A program made the translations under genes and the position numbers. This document shows, one piece after another, positions 17,861-26,387 of a DNA stretch of 45,760 bases. Each line of letters begins with the position of its first letter. The stretch's first letter is position 1. Below the pieces are notes generated by a model that was given only the letters and a program-made list of their open reading frames with translations, made no database searches and had not been told where the DNA came from. This DNA comes from Anaerolineae bacterium. GTDB lineage: Bacteria > Chloroflexota > Anaerolineae > Anaerolineales > Anaerolineaceae. The stretch covers positions 1-45,760 of the forward strand of contig JABLXC010000028.1 in NCBI GenBank assembly GCA_013178185.1. Reading direction: 5' to 3'.

Positions 17861-18646
17861 ATGCCAGACAATAAAGTTAGCACCCTCTCACGAATAACAG
17901 CAATTTTGGACAGTTTTTCGACTGATAACCCTGTTTTAGGGGTTCGCGAAGTAGCTCGCAAGGTCAATATGTCATCCAGCGCTGCAGGCCGCTTGATGCA
18001 AGCGATGCGCGATTTGAACATCTTGAGCCAGGATCCAACTACGTCCCTGTATTCGATGGGTTCCAGGCCACTAACCTGGGCGGGGGTCTATTCATCCACT
18101 CTGGATGTTCGCAATATTGCTATGCCATTTTTGCATGAATTGCACCACGATACGATGGAAACAATCAGTTTATACATTATGGATGGGACAGAAAGGGTGT
18201 GTATTGAGCGACTTGAAAGCCCGCAAAATGTAAGAATCGTAGCCAGAATTGGGAGACGGTTACCACTATATGCGGGTTCGGCGGGTAAAGTCTTTCTGGC
18301 TTTTCTACCAGAAGCTCGATGTATGGAGATCCTCGAGACAACCGACTTGGTTCCTCTTACACCAAAAACCATCGTCGATAAAGGAAGCCTTTTGAATGAA
18401 CTGGAAATGATTCGTAAGCAAGGATTTGCTGCCAGCCGGGGAGAGTGGCTTTTGGATGCCTCTGGAGTAGCGGCCCCGATTTTTGATCAGGCCGGAGCTG
18501 TTGTGGCGGCCGTAACAATTTCTGGCCCTGGCCAGCGCTTTACATCTGAAAAAATTGAGGAATACAGCAAGATGGTGATGCGAGTTGCACGTCAAATATC
18601 TGATGAGATGGGATATCGGGGGGCAGGCTATCCGAGGAAAAAATAG
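17861..18646 (+). CDS. IclR-family transcriptional regulator
   Basis: The 261-residue protein has an N-terminal winged helix (residues 8-70 or so: LSRITAILDSFS, GVREVARKVNMSSSAAGRLM) and a C-terminal IclR effector domain with LYAGSAGKVFLAFLPE and a late AAVTISGPGQRF segment. IclR proteins sense small carboxylates or aromatic acids. The start is the ATG at 17861, 40 bases after the expected transcription start, with AAGGGA upstream; an earlier ATG in frame overlaps the promoter. It is read divergently from icd-acnA and is followed by citrate synthase after 58 bases, so it is the likely local regulator of this TCA arm. Confidence 0.9.
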   Translation: MPDNKVSTLSRITAILDSFSTDNPVLGVREVARKVNMSSSAAGRLMQAMRDLNILSQDPTTSLYSMGSRPLTWAGVYSSTLDVRNIAMPFLHELHHDTMETISLYIMDGTERVCIERLESPQNVRIVARIGRRLPLYAGSAGKVFLAFLPEARCMEILETTDLVPLTPKTIVDKGSLLNELEMIRKQGFAASRGEWLLDASGVAAPIFDQAGAVVAAVTISGPGQRFTSEKIEEYSKMVMRVARQISDEMGYRGAGYPRKK

Positions 18647-18704
18647 CCGCATTTAGTATCAACCGCAGCATGTGGCGGATTAACTGTGTAAAGGAGCGTG
18701 TCCA

Positions 18705-20042
18705 ATGGGAATGAAAGAGAGGCTTGCAGCGAAAATACCCGCCTGGAGGGAAAGAGTTAATCGACTGAAGAGAGATTATGGGCCATTTAAGGTGGGAGAA
18801 GTTACGGTTGAGCAGATTTTTGGTGGAATTCGAGGCGTTCAAATCAGCGTCAGCGACATTTCTTATGTGGACCCAAACGAAGGCGTCCGGTTGCGGGGGT
18901 ATACAATCCCGGAAACATTAAGCTTGCTCCCCAAGGTGCCTGGTTCGGTTTATCCAATGATGGGAGGACTGTATTTTTTGCTCATGGTGGATGAAATGCC
19001 AACCATGGAGGATGCACTTGAAGTTGAAGCAGAATGGAAGGCGCGCGGCGAAGTACCCGGACACGTCTTTGACCTTATCCATGCAATGCCCTTGAGCACC
19101 CATCCAATGACGCTTTTCTCGCAAGCAGTCATGGCACTTCAAAGCCAATCGGTCTTTGCGGCCGAATACAGTAACGGGTTGGCGAAAAAAGATTATTGGG
19201 AATATTACCTGGAAGACAGCCTGAATATGACTGCAAAGTTGCCAGCAATTGGAGCTTATATCTACAATTACAAATATCAGAACGGGATGTATATTCCCCC
19301 CAACCCAGATCTTGATTGGAGTGCGAATTTTGCACACATGATTGGCAAAGGCGACAATAAGGAGTATCAGGATCTTTGCCGATTGTTCTTCGTGTTGCAC
19401 TCGGACCATGAAGGCGCGAATGTCAGCGCGCATACTTCGCACCTGGTTGCATCGGCTCTATCGGATATCTATCTGGCCTCGGCAGCCGGGTTGAATGGCT
19501 TAGCGGGCCCGCTACACGGTTTGGCAAATCAAGAATGTATTCGTTGGCTGTTGAACACTTATAATCATTTTGGAAGATTACCGACACGTGATGAGCTGGC
19601 CCAATATGTTCAAGATATTTTAGCGAGCGGCCTTGTTGTGCCTGGATATGGGCATGCGGTTTTGCGGGTTACGGATCCACGGTTTACAGCACAGCTTGAG
19701 TTTGCTGAGAGATTTATGCCGGACGATGAACTGCTCCAGCTTGTTAAGTTGGGGACTGAAGTCATTCCTGGTATTCTATTGGCTACCGGAAAAGCGAAGA
19801 ACCCCTACCCGAATGTAGATGCCATTAATGGGACGTTGCAGTACCACTATGGTGTTACTCAATTTGATTTTTACACGGTGCTATTCGGGATCAGCCGGCT
19901 GGTTGGGTTGACCACGCATGCAGTCTGGTCAAGGATTTTTGGTAAACCTATCGAGCGCCCAAAATCTCTGACAACAAAGATGTTAGAGGAAATGGTGGAA
20001 GGATTGCCACCGATGGGGAACGGTTCGGGCGCCAAGGGATAG
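18705..20042 (+). CDS. gltA: citrate synthase, eukaryotic-type Si-citrate synthase
   Basis: Condenses acetyl-CoA and oxaloacetate. The 445-residue protein carries the three catalytic residues of citrate synthase: His in LHSDHEGANVSAHT, His in VPGYGHAVLR, and Asp in PNVDAINGTLQYHYG. The length and motif style match the mitochondrial-type enzyme, which also occurs in some bacteria such as Geobacter, rather than the hexameric E. coli GltA. The ribosome site AAGGAG is good. It is co-directional with the IclR gene and ends in a strong terminator. With acnA and icd it completes the path from acetyl-CoA to 2-oxoglutarate. Confidence 0.93.
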   Translation: MGMKERLAAKIPAWRERVNRLKRDYGPFKVGEVTVEQIFGGIRGVQISVSDISYVDPNEGVRLRGYTIPETLSLLPKVPGSVYPMMGGLYFLLMVDEMPTMEDALEVEAEWKARGEVPGHVFDLIHAMPLSTHPMTLFSQAVMALQSQSVFAAEYSNGLAKKDYWEYYLEDSLNMTAKLPAIGAYIYNYKYQNGMYIPPNPDLDWSANFAHMIGKGDNKEYQDLCRLFFVLHSDHEGANVSAHTSHLVASALSDIYLASAAGLNGLAGPLHGLANQECIRWLLNTYNHFGRLPTRDELAQYVQDILASGLVVPGYGHAVLRVTDPRFTAQLEFAERFMPDDELLQLVKLGTEVIPGILLATGKAKNPYPNVDAINGTLQYHYGVTQFDFYTVLFGISRLVGLTTHAVWSRIFGKPIERPKSLTTKMLEEMVEGLPPMGNGSGAKG

Positions 20043-20116
20043 AATATTTCTACGGCGTGCTTCCTTGCACTTGTCCAAATTAACATCTTGCGGTGCTGTA
20101 TAAAAAACGAGACGGT

Positions 20117-20162
20117 TGTCTGCCTATCACTAGCAGTAAGGGGATAGGCAGACAGCTTTTTT
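20117..20162 (+). terminator. citrate synthase terminator
   Basis: TGTCTGCCTATC (20117-20128) pairs with GATAGGCAGACA (20143-20154), followed by GC and six T residues. Confidence 0.85.
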
Positions 20163-20290
20163 GTTGCCTGTTTTCTAGCAAGTTCTGGAAAGTAATACTA
20201 TCTGACAAGCGAGTTAATGATGATTGACATGTTTTCAGAATGAGAATTGTCTGATAATATTAATTTAAAGTTAATGCTGCGGAGAGGGAA

Positions 20291-20860
20291 ATGGATAAAC
20301 CGAATTACGAAGACGACATTACCATAGGAACCCGAATCAGAGAGCAGAGAAAAATTATGGGCTTGAGTCTTTCTGAGCTGGCGCGCCGGACGGGGTTGAC
20401 GACGTCATTCCTCAGTCAAGTGGAGCGCGGCCTGGTGAGCACATCGATCAACTCTCTTCGCAGGATTTCAGAAGCATTAGGGGTCTCCATTTTATACTTT
20501 CTAAACGATACCCCGCGAAGAGAGCCGGTTGTACGAGCGGGAAACCGCATGCAATTAACTTTGCCGGGTCTTTCCAATATCAGGTACGAGGTGATCACAA
20601 CCAACCTTGCAAATAAAATCGAAATCATCTTAGGGCATTTAGAGCCGGGTAAGACCTATTTTTCCAGACATTTGCCGGCGCCGACGGACGAATGTATTTA
20701 CGTCCTCAGCGGGACATTAGTGGTAGGGTTAGAACAGCAGGACTACACGTTGTACCCCGGCGACAGTATTTGCTTCACGGGTGTCATGTTGAAACACTTT
20801 CGCTGCATCTCTGACGAGGAAGCTGTTTTTATGGTGGTGGTCACCCCTCCAATTTTTTGA
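20291..20860 (+). CDS. XRE-family regulator with cupin domain
   Basis: The 189-residue protein has an N-terminal helix-turn-helix (residues 15-70: LSLSELARRTGLTTSFLSQV) and a C-terminal cupin_2 domain (residues 110-185: HLEPGKTYFSRH, CIYVLSGTLVVGL, YPGDSICF). Proteins with this layout sense small molecules such as polyamines, amino acids or phosphonates through the cupin. It is preceded by GAGAGG and ends 7 bases before the stop codon of the convergent mch gene. No clear promoter could be read. Possible control of the neighbouring mch or sulfur genes is only suggested by position. Confidence 0.88.
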   Translation: MDKPNYEDDITIGTRIREQRKIMGLSLSELARRTGLTTSFLSQVERGLVSTSINSLRRISEALGVSILYFLNDTPRREPVVRAGNRMQLTLPGLSNIRYEVITTNLANKIEIILGHLEPGKTYFSRHLPAPTDECIYVLSGTLVVGLEQQDYTLYPGDSICFTGVMLKHFRCISDEEAVFMVVVTPPIF

Positions 20861-20867
20861 CGGCGGA

Positions 20868-21842
20868 TCAACGTTCAGGGGGAAGTTTTGCGCCGAAAAA
20901 AGAACGGTACAGGATTTCATGGTCGATTTTTCCGGTTGAGAAACAGTTGCCCGACCTTAAGTTATTGACCTGGATTAACGCCGTGGTGTGAACACGTAGA
21001 TCAATATTATGAAAGTTGCAGTCGTTCTCCTCAAAAATTTGTTTAAAGAGCTTGCCATACTGCCCGGTATGTTCAAGCGTTAATTTCGGCAAAACGCGTT
21101 CGATTTCCTGATCGGTGGTGTCAACGTAGACCAGGACATGACCGCCGTATAAGAGGCAATCGTTAATTCTTCCCATAGCTTCTAATCCATCTGGGGAGAG
21201 AGGAGGAATGGGCGCAGTGGAAAATGCGCTTTTGACGGTGACAATATCAAAATTTTCTTCTTGAAGGCGGTGCATTAGATTGTCGATCGGACGGGCGGCA
21301 ACCTGGATGGAGCAAACCAGGCTGGTGGAGGGCGCAACCAGGACGTATAAATTCTCTGGCGCAATCTGACAGGATTCTGCAATCCACGCCGCTTTTTCCT
21401 CGGTGATCGGTTCTGAAGTTTGAAGCGGCGCAACTGCGACCGGACTGTCGTCCTGATAATTCACGAATTGAATGCTCATATCCGGCGGTTTTAGAAGCGC
21501 TTTGGCCGGGCCAGTGAGAATAGGTTGGTGTTCTGATCCTGGCAGTGGGTCAGCATGCCGCTGACAAATCCAACCGGAAATCAGCGGGTCGGGGGAATAT
21601 ACGTGAACAGAAGGAAGAATGTACTCACCCAACTGGAATTTACCGAAGGCTATCTCGACGATCCCGCCCTGGGTTATTTCGGCAAAGAGCCGCCCGGCTT
21701 CCCAGCTTCCCTCAACGGCCTGGCCCATGTCGATGACAGTGGCGCCGTTTTTGAGTTTCTTAACATCGATTTTGAGTAAATCCTGGTTGGGTAGAATTTT
21801 TTCCTTGACAATGCGTAATGCTTGCCGGTTTACACTGATCAT
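20868..21842 (-). CDS. mch: methenyl-tetrahydromethanopterin cyclohydrolase
   Basis: Mch hydrolyses methenyl-tetrahydromethanopterin to N5-formyl-H4MPT in methanogens and in H4MPT-using methylotrophs. The 324-residue protein is colinear with the archaeal enzyme (about 315): the start ISVNRQAL, the NGATVIDMG segment, TGPAKAL, VAPSTSLVCSIQVAAR, the EAMGRINDCLLYGG signature and a C-terminal VNNLRSG and DHEILYRSFFG. The ATG has GGAGG 5 bases upstream. No other H4MPT or methanofuran gene (fae, mtd, ftr, fhc) is in the window. The neighbours upstream are a SufE protein and a rhodanese; the divergence in the segment around residues 80-110 leaves open that it acts on another pterin. Family assignment is firm, role uncertain. 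Confidence 0.88.
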   Translation of the reverse strand: MISVNRQALRIVKEKILPNQDLLKIDVKKLKNGATVIDMGQAVEGSWEAGRLFAEITQGGIVEIAFGKFQLGEYILPSVHVYSPDPLISGWICQRHADPLPGSEHQPILTGPAKALLKPPDMSIQFVNYQDDSPVAVAPLQTSEPITEEKAAWIAESCQIAPENLYVLVAPSTSLVCSIQVAARPIDNLMHRLQEENFDIVTVKSAFSTAPIPPLSPDGLEAMGRINDCLLYGGHVLVYVDTTDQEIERVLPKLTLEHTGQYGKLFKQIFEENDCNFHNIDLRVHTTALIQVNNLRSGNCFSTGKIDHEILYRSFFGAKLPPER

Positions 21843-21893
21843 TTGCGCCTCCTGAAAGTGTAATAAAGAATATGTTTGTGATGCACAGGCGCT

Positions 21894-21910
21894 CAGTATT
21901 CAAAATACTG
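21894..21910. promoter_or_regulatory. inverted repeat upstream of mch
   Basis: CAGTATT (21894-21900) and AATACTG (21904-21910) form a perfect 7-bp inverted repeat with a CAA spacer, between a -10-like TATAAT (minus strand, 21948-21943) and the mch ATG. It would lie 26-42 bases after the expected transcription start, a plausible operator or small RNA hairpin. Confidence 0.4.
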
Positions 21911-21942
21911 GCACAGGGGAGAACATAGAGCATCCCTGCGCC

Positions 21943-21948
21943 ATTATA
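21943..21948 (-). promoter_or_regulatory. -10 element candidate for mch
   Basis: A perfect TATAAT on the minus strand lies about 100 bases before the mch start, just after the end of sufE. The -35 region is weak, so mch may have its own transcript or be read through from the sulfur genes. Confidence 0.35.
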
Positions 21949-21967
21949 AACCGGATGAGCGATTTAA

Positions 21968-22414
21968 TCAGTTTTTCGTCTGCAATATTCCCATCGCCAG
22001 GCGTTTGACGTGCGCGATGATGGCCGACATGCCATTCAGTCGTTGAGGGGTTAGAACTTGCTGCAGCCCCATTTCAAGGAAGAAATCTGCTGGCAAATTC
22101 ATGACCTGTTCGGGAGAGGCTCCTTTTAATCCATCTGCAATAATGGCAGCATAGCCACGCACGGTGGGCGATTCTTCTGGAATGCGAAAGTAGAAGACCA
22201 TTCCGCCATTTTGGATCTCGGCGGTTACTGAGACTGGCGTCATGCATTCGGGCACGGGCTCCATGGGAGCATGGGGGTGGTTCAACGCTTCTGGTAAAGG
22301 GGCGAGATTTTGGGAGTATTCCAATAACAATTCGAGTTTTTCTCGGCCTTCTGCCAGCTTAAAATCCGCGATGATTTCCGCCAGTCGTTCAGGTAGTTCT
22401 TTGGAAGCGCTCAT
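21968..22414 (-). CDS. SufE-family sulfur acceptor protein
   Basis: SufE proteins take a persulfide from a cysteine desulfurase and pass it to Fe-S cluster assembly. The 148-residue sequence has the SufE core: VPECMTPVSVTAEI, in which Cys is the sulfur-accepting residue, then VRGYAAIIADGLKGASPEQV and MGLQQVLTPQRLNGM. The start is the ATG at 22414 (MSASKELPERL), 2 bases after the rhodanese stop codon; the frame runs further upstream only inside the rhodanese gene. No SufS desulfurase is nearby, so the upstream sulfurtransferase may be its donor. Confidence 0.9.
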   Translation of the reverse strand: MSASKELPERLAEIIADFKLAEGREKLELLLEYSQNLAPLPEALNHPHAPMEPVPECMTPVSVTAEIQNGGMVFYFRIPEESPTVRGYAAIIADGLKGASPEQVMNLPADFFLEMGLQQVLTPQRLNGMSAIIAHVKRLAMGILQTKN

Positions 22415-22416
22415 TT

Positions 22417-23268
22417 TTACGCGCCTTTTTCGATAGGTGCTCCTACCAGGTTGCCCCATTCTGTCCATGAACCGTCGTAATTTTTTACGTTGGGGTACCC
22501 CAATAAGTATTTCAATACGAACCAGGTGTGAGAGCTTCGCTCTCCGATACGACAATAAGCGACGATCTCCTTATCCGGCGTGATACCTTTTGTGGTATAG
22601 AGGCGGCGCAGCTCTTCGAGTGATTTGAAAGTTCCCGTTTCTGTGTTCACTGCCTGTGCCCAGGGGATATTGACAGCTCCGATGATATGCCCTCCTCTTT
22701 GAGCACCTTCCTGGGGATAGCCGGGCATTGCCAACAGTTCACCCGAATATTCTTGCGGAGAGCGTACATCAACCAGGGGGAGATTTTTTTCGATATGCTT
22801 CATCACGTCTTCTCGAAAAGCGCGGATGTTTTTGGATGGTTTTTTTGCCTTGTAAGTGGTTCTGGGGAAGGTCGGAGTGTCTTTTGTCAGCGGGCGGTTT
22901 TCAAGCACCCATTTTTGCCTGCCTCCATTCATCACCCTGATATTTTCATGGCCATAATATTCGAATAGCCAAAAGGAATAACAGGCAAACCAGTTGTTTT
23001 TATCCCCATAAAAAACTACAGTGGTCTGGTTGGAAATTCCTAACGATCCGCAGAGTTCCTCAAACTGGGTTGTGGTAAGGAAGTCCCGCACGACTGGGTG
23101 CTGTAAAGTGGTGAACCAATCGACTTGAGCTGCGCCAGGGATGTGGCCTGTCGCATATAGAAGGGCATCCTCATCTGCCTCGACAAGGCGTACTTCTGGA
23201 TCATTGAGATGCGAGGCGACCCAATCCGTCTCAACCAGATATTCGGAATGGACATATTGTTCAGACAT
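22417..23268 (-). CDS. thiosulfate/3-mercaptopyruvate sulfurtransferase
   Basis: The 283-residue protein has two tandem rhodanese domains: an N-terminal inactive one ([20 protein letters not shown]) and a C-terminal one with the catalytic loop CRIGERSS around residue 242. It transfers sulfur from thiosulfate or 3-mercaptopyruvate to a nucleophile. The CRIGERSS loop is typical of thiosulfate-using TST enzymes. It is the first gene of an operon with sufE, so it may deliver sulfur to SufE. Promoter elements are an apparent TTGACA at 23334-23329 (minus strand) with a poorly defined -10. Confidence 0.93.
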   Translation of the reverse strand: MSEQYVHSEYLVETDWVASHLNDPEVRLVEADEDALLYATGHIPGAAQVDWFTTLQHPVVRDFLTTTQFEELCGSLGISNQTTVVFYGDKNNWFACYSFWLFEYYGHENIRVMNGGRQKWVLENRPLTKDTPTFPRTTYKAKKPSKNIRAFREDVMKHIEKNLPLVDVRSPQEYSGELLAMPGYPQEGAQRGGHIIGAVNIPWAQAVNTETGTFKSLEELRRLYTTKGITPDKEIVAYCRIGERSSHTWFVLKYLLGYPNVKNYDGSWTEWGNLVGAPIEKGA

Positions 23269-23603
23269 TTTTATCCTCTAAATAATAGATATTTATATTG
23301 TTAATTTATTAATCATTATATAACAACTGTCAAGTAGCAGGATTTTCTTGCCAACTATTTTTTAGGGTATTGACTTCCTTCAGGATCTGTAAAGAAGTTA
23401 ACGGTTTTGTAAATTGGAACAGTCTTGCGTGTCCATTTGCCTAATGCGGGGTTTCAATCATTGTGGGCTATAGGTCACGTTGGGGTGCTGATATGCCTTG
23501 TTGCACAGAGAAATTGTTACCCCGGGCTCATCTTTAGAAAAGACTGTGGCGTTATCCTTAGACCATCTCAGATTATTGTGAGGAGATTAGGAATTATTTC
23601 TTT
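23269..23603. other. divergent intergenic region, sulfurtransferase/plsC
   Basis: This 335-base region lies between two divergent genes. Its left part is very AT-rich and holds a TTGACA -35 for the minus-strand sulfur operon. On the plus side a 60-codon frame (23425-23607) lacks recognisable sequence and is probably chance. GAGGAG at 23580 is 18 bases from the acyltransferase ATG, further than usual. Confidence 0.5.
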
Positions 23604-24311
23604 ATGAGGTCACTTATGTTTTCAAAATTGCTTTACTGGTTTTCTCGGCCTGTTGTGAAGACTTATACAGGAACCATGTTAAAGATGGACGTCCAACTGC
23701 ACGAGAAGATGCCAGAAGGCCCAAAAATCATTGCGGCAAATCACCCCAGCACGACCGATCCTTTCTTTGTGGCTGCCATTGCCCGCCATCAAGTGTATAT
23801 TCTTATCAACGATCTTTTGTTTCAGGTGCCGCTGCTGGGCGCTTATTTGCGAAAATCTGGACACATCCCCGTGAAACCAGCCCAGGGCGCGGTCGCGGTT
23901 CAATCTGCACTGGAATGCCTGGCGGCTGGCAAGTCTATCGTGATTTTTCCGGAAGGCGCTTTGAGCCCCGCCGAAGGCGGTTTTTATCCAGCGCGGACCG
24001 GAGTCGCCCGCCTGGCATTGATGAGCGGCGCTCCGGTCATCCCGGTTGGTATCCATTTGATGCACGAGCGAATTCATTCGATCCGGTCCACTGTAAAGGG
24101 GCAGGTGGAATATGGACGTTGGTACCTGAATGGACCCTATAACATCACGGTTGGAAGGCCGCTCCGGTTTCGTGGCGATGTAGAAGACCGGTTGTACGTG
24201 CGGAGCGTTGCCGATACGATCATGCATCATATTATCGAAATGGCGCGCCAGAGCGAGCAGCGGCTGCACCAGGGTCCTACTCCATTGATCAGCCTGCCGG
24301 TAACCCAATAA
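23604..24311 (+). CDS. plsC: 1-acyl-sn-glycerol-3-phosphate acyltransferase family
   Basis: PlsC-type enzymes acylate lysophosphatidic acid in phospholipid synthesis. The 235-residue protein has the acyltransferase motif NHPSTTDPF (HxxxxD) at about residue 49, a hydrophobic substrate segment, FPEGALSP about residue 113 and a PVIPVGI motif about residue 147. A second Met 4 codons in (MFSKLLYW) is an equally possible start, since the ribosome site is distant. It is a single gene with a terminator before the convergent typA gene. The exact acyl acceptor cannot be told from the sequence. Confidence 0.85.
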   Translation: MRSLMFSKLLYWFSRPVVKTYTGTMLKMDVQLHEKMPEGPKIIAANHPSTTDPFFVAAIARHQVYILINDLLFQVPLLGAYLRKSGHIPVKPAQGAVAVQSALECLAAGKSIVIFPEGALSPAEGGFYPARTGVARLALMSGAPVIPVGIHLMHERIHSIRSTVKGQVEYGRWYLNGPYNITVGRPLRFRGDVEDRLYVRSVADTIMHHIIEMARQSEQRLHQGPTPLISLPVTQ

Positions 24312-24354
24312 TACTATGTGACCGACTATCCATGAAACACCAGTTTCTTCGAGA

Positions 24355-24388
24355 AGCGGACCTGATAAAAGGTCTGCTTTTGTTCTTC
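24355..24388 (+). terminator. plsC terminator
   Basis: AGCGGACC (24355-24362) pairs with GGTCTGCT (24371-24378, one G-T pair), followed by a T-rich tail TTTGTTCTT. Confidence 0.65.
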
Positions 24389-26247
24389 TAGCTGTTTTCG
24401 ATCAACTCGCGCGTCTTTTTTGCCTGTTTGCCGCGCTCTTCAGTATCCAGAATGCGCTTTCGGATACGGAAGCTCAGCGGGGTCACTTCCAGCAATTCGT
24501 CTTCTGCTAGATATTCGATAGCTTCATCAAGGCTTAAGTCCTTTGGCGGAGTAAGCCTGATTTCAATGTCCTTGTTAGAGGACCGCATATTGGTGAGGTG
24601 TTTCTTTTTGCAAACGTTGACAACGAGATCGCCAGGGCGCTGCGTCTCTCCGACAACCATACCCTCGTAAACCTCAATCCCAGGGGAGATGAACAGAATA
24701 CCGCGCTCCTCGGCATTCTTCAGGCCGAAAGTAGTTGCCTCGCCCGATTCCCAAGCGACGATCGAGCTGGTGGTACGGGAGACGATGGGACCTGCGAGAG
24801 GTTCGTAACCGTGGAAAAGACTGTTCATTACGCCCATGCCGCGAGTCTGTGTCAGGAACTGGTAGCGAAAGCCGAGCAGGCCGCGGGTTGGCACCAGGTA
24901 GGTGAGGTGAACGCTGCCGTCGGGGTTGTTGCTCATGTCCAACATCTTGCCGCGGCGGACGCCCAGCATCTCTACGACGGCGCCGACGGTTTCGGGGCTG
25001 GTTTCAATGTGGACTTCTTCGAACGGCTCGAAGGTCTCGCCGTTCTCATTTTTGTGGAAAATGGCTTCTGGTCGTGAGACCTGGAATTCATAGCCCTCGC
25101 GGCGCATGTTTTCGATGAGGATAGCAAGATGCAATTCCCCACGGCCGGCGACGACGAAGGTATCGGCGCTTTCGGTCTCTGAAACGCGCAAGGCGACGTT
25201 GTTGCGGAGTTCGTTGAAGAGCCGTTCGCGCAGTTTGCGGGAAGTAGACCACTTGCCCTCACGGCCGGCAAAAGGGGAGGTGTTGACGCCGAAGGTCATG
25301 CGAACGGTGGGCTCTTCGACCTGGATGGGCGGGAGAGCGGACGGGGACTCGGGGGAGGCCAAGGTTTCGCCGATGGCGATTTCTTCCAACCCGGCGATGG
25401 CGACGATCTCGCCGGCTTCGGCTTTCTCTACCTCGACGCGCTCCAACCCCTGATGGACGTAGAGGTAACGGGCGCGTTCGGGCAGAATATCGCCATTGAG
25501 AGTGACGCGGGCAAGCGCCTGGCCAGCCTGAATGACACCGCTGTGGATGCGACCGACGGCATAGGTGCCGCGGTAATCATCGTATCCCAGATTGGTGACA
25601 AGGATCTGAAGGGGCGCTTCGAGATCAACGACAGGGGCGGGGATGTGGTCGAGAATAGCTTCAAAAAGTGGTTGCAAATTGGGGGAGAGAGCGGGCGTAC
25701 GCCCGGCCTGGCCGGTGATGGCGTTGGCGTAAATGATGGGAAAATCAGCCTGGCGGTCATTGGCGCCCAGCTCGACGAAGAGATCGAAGGTCTGGTTGAG
25801 GGCACGATCTGGTTCGGCGTCTTTGCGATCCATCTTATTGATGACGACGATTGCGCCGATCCCTCTTTGAAGAGCTTGTTTAAGTACGAAGCGGGTCTGG
25901 GGCATAGGACCCTCGGCAGCATCCACCAGGAGGAGGACGCCGTCAACCATGTTCATGATGCGTTCGACTTCGCCGCCGAAATCAGCATGACCAGGGGTAT
26001 CTACGATGTTGATCTTGATGTTTTCACCCGTGCGAGGGTGAGGAACGAGGATGGCAGTGTTCTTGGCCAAGATGGTTATGCCGCGTTCACGTTCCAGGTC
26101 GTTCGAATCCATGACCCGTTCTTGGATGTGCTGATTTTCGCGGAAGACGCGAGCCTGCTTCAATAGCCCATCAACCAGCGTAGTCTTGCCGTGATCTACA
26201 TGGGCGATGATGGCGATGTTGCGGATGTCTTTTCTTTCGATATGCAT
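24388..26247 (-). CDS. typA: ribosome-associated GTPase TypA/BipA
   Basis: Translational GTPase of the EF-G family that binds ribosomes and helps 50S assembly and stress growth. The 619-residue protein has AHVDHGKTT (G1), RGITI (G2), [11 protein letters not shown] (G3) and NKMD (G4), then domains II, III and V and the BipA-specific C-terminus rich in Lys/Arg. The start is the ATG at 26247 ([20 protein letters not shown]), the conserved N-terminus; an upstream TTG at 26280 would include the GGAGG itself and is rejected. It is convergent with plsC. The gene marks the left edge of the G+C-rich block. Confidence 0.96.
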   Translation of the reverse strand: MHIERKDIRNIAIIAHVDHGKTTLVDGLLKQARVFRENQHIQERVMDSNDLERERGITILAKNTAILVPHPRTGENIKINIVDTPGHADFGGEVERIMNMVDGVLLLVDAAEGPMPQTRFVLKQALQRGIGAIVVINKMDRKDAEPDRALNQTFDLFVELGANDRQADFPIIYANAITGQAGRTPALSPNLQPLFEAILDHIPAPVVDLEAPLQILVTNLGYDDYRGTYAVGRIHSGVIQAGQALARVTLNGDILPERARYLYVHQGLERVEVEKAEAGEIVAIAGLEEIAIGETLASPESPSALPPIQVEEPTVRMTFGVNTSPFAGREGKWSTSRKLRERLFNELRNNVALRVSETESADTFVVAGRGELHLAILIENMRREGYEFQVSRPEAIFHKNENGETFEPFEEVHIETSPETVGAVVEMLGVRRGKMLDMSNNPDGSVHLTYLVPTRGLLGFRYQFLTQTRGMGVMNSLFHGYEPLAGPIVSRTTSSIVAWESGEATTFGLKNAEERGILFISPGIEVYEGMVVGETQRPGDLVVNVCKKKHLTNMRSSNKDIEIRLTPPKDLSLDEAIEYLAEDELLEVTPLSFRIRKRILDTEERGKQAKKTRELIENS

Positions 26248-26387
26248 ACTTTTTACTGACTGCCTGGTCGAAACCTCCAATGAATAACCCCGGCATCGTG
26301 CGCCGAGGTCAGGGCGAGGGACTATGATATCAGGGAGATGCTTTTTTGAACAGGGATAGTGAGCAATATTTTTTAAGCGGGGCAGGA

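Noticed and set aside
20223-20257. TTGACA and GATAAT before the XRE-cupin gene
   Set aside because: The spacer is 23 bases, too long for a normal sigma-70 promoter.
23425-23607. 60-codon frame upstream of plsC
   Set aside because: No ribosome site and no family resemblance; it overlaps the plsC start.
25453-26166. 237-codon frame on the plus strand inside typA
   Set aside because: Antisense to a strongly conserved GTPase, with a sequence made of mirrored typA codons.
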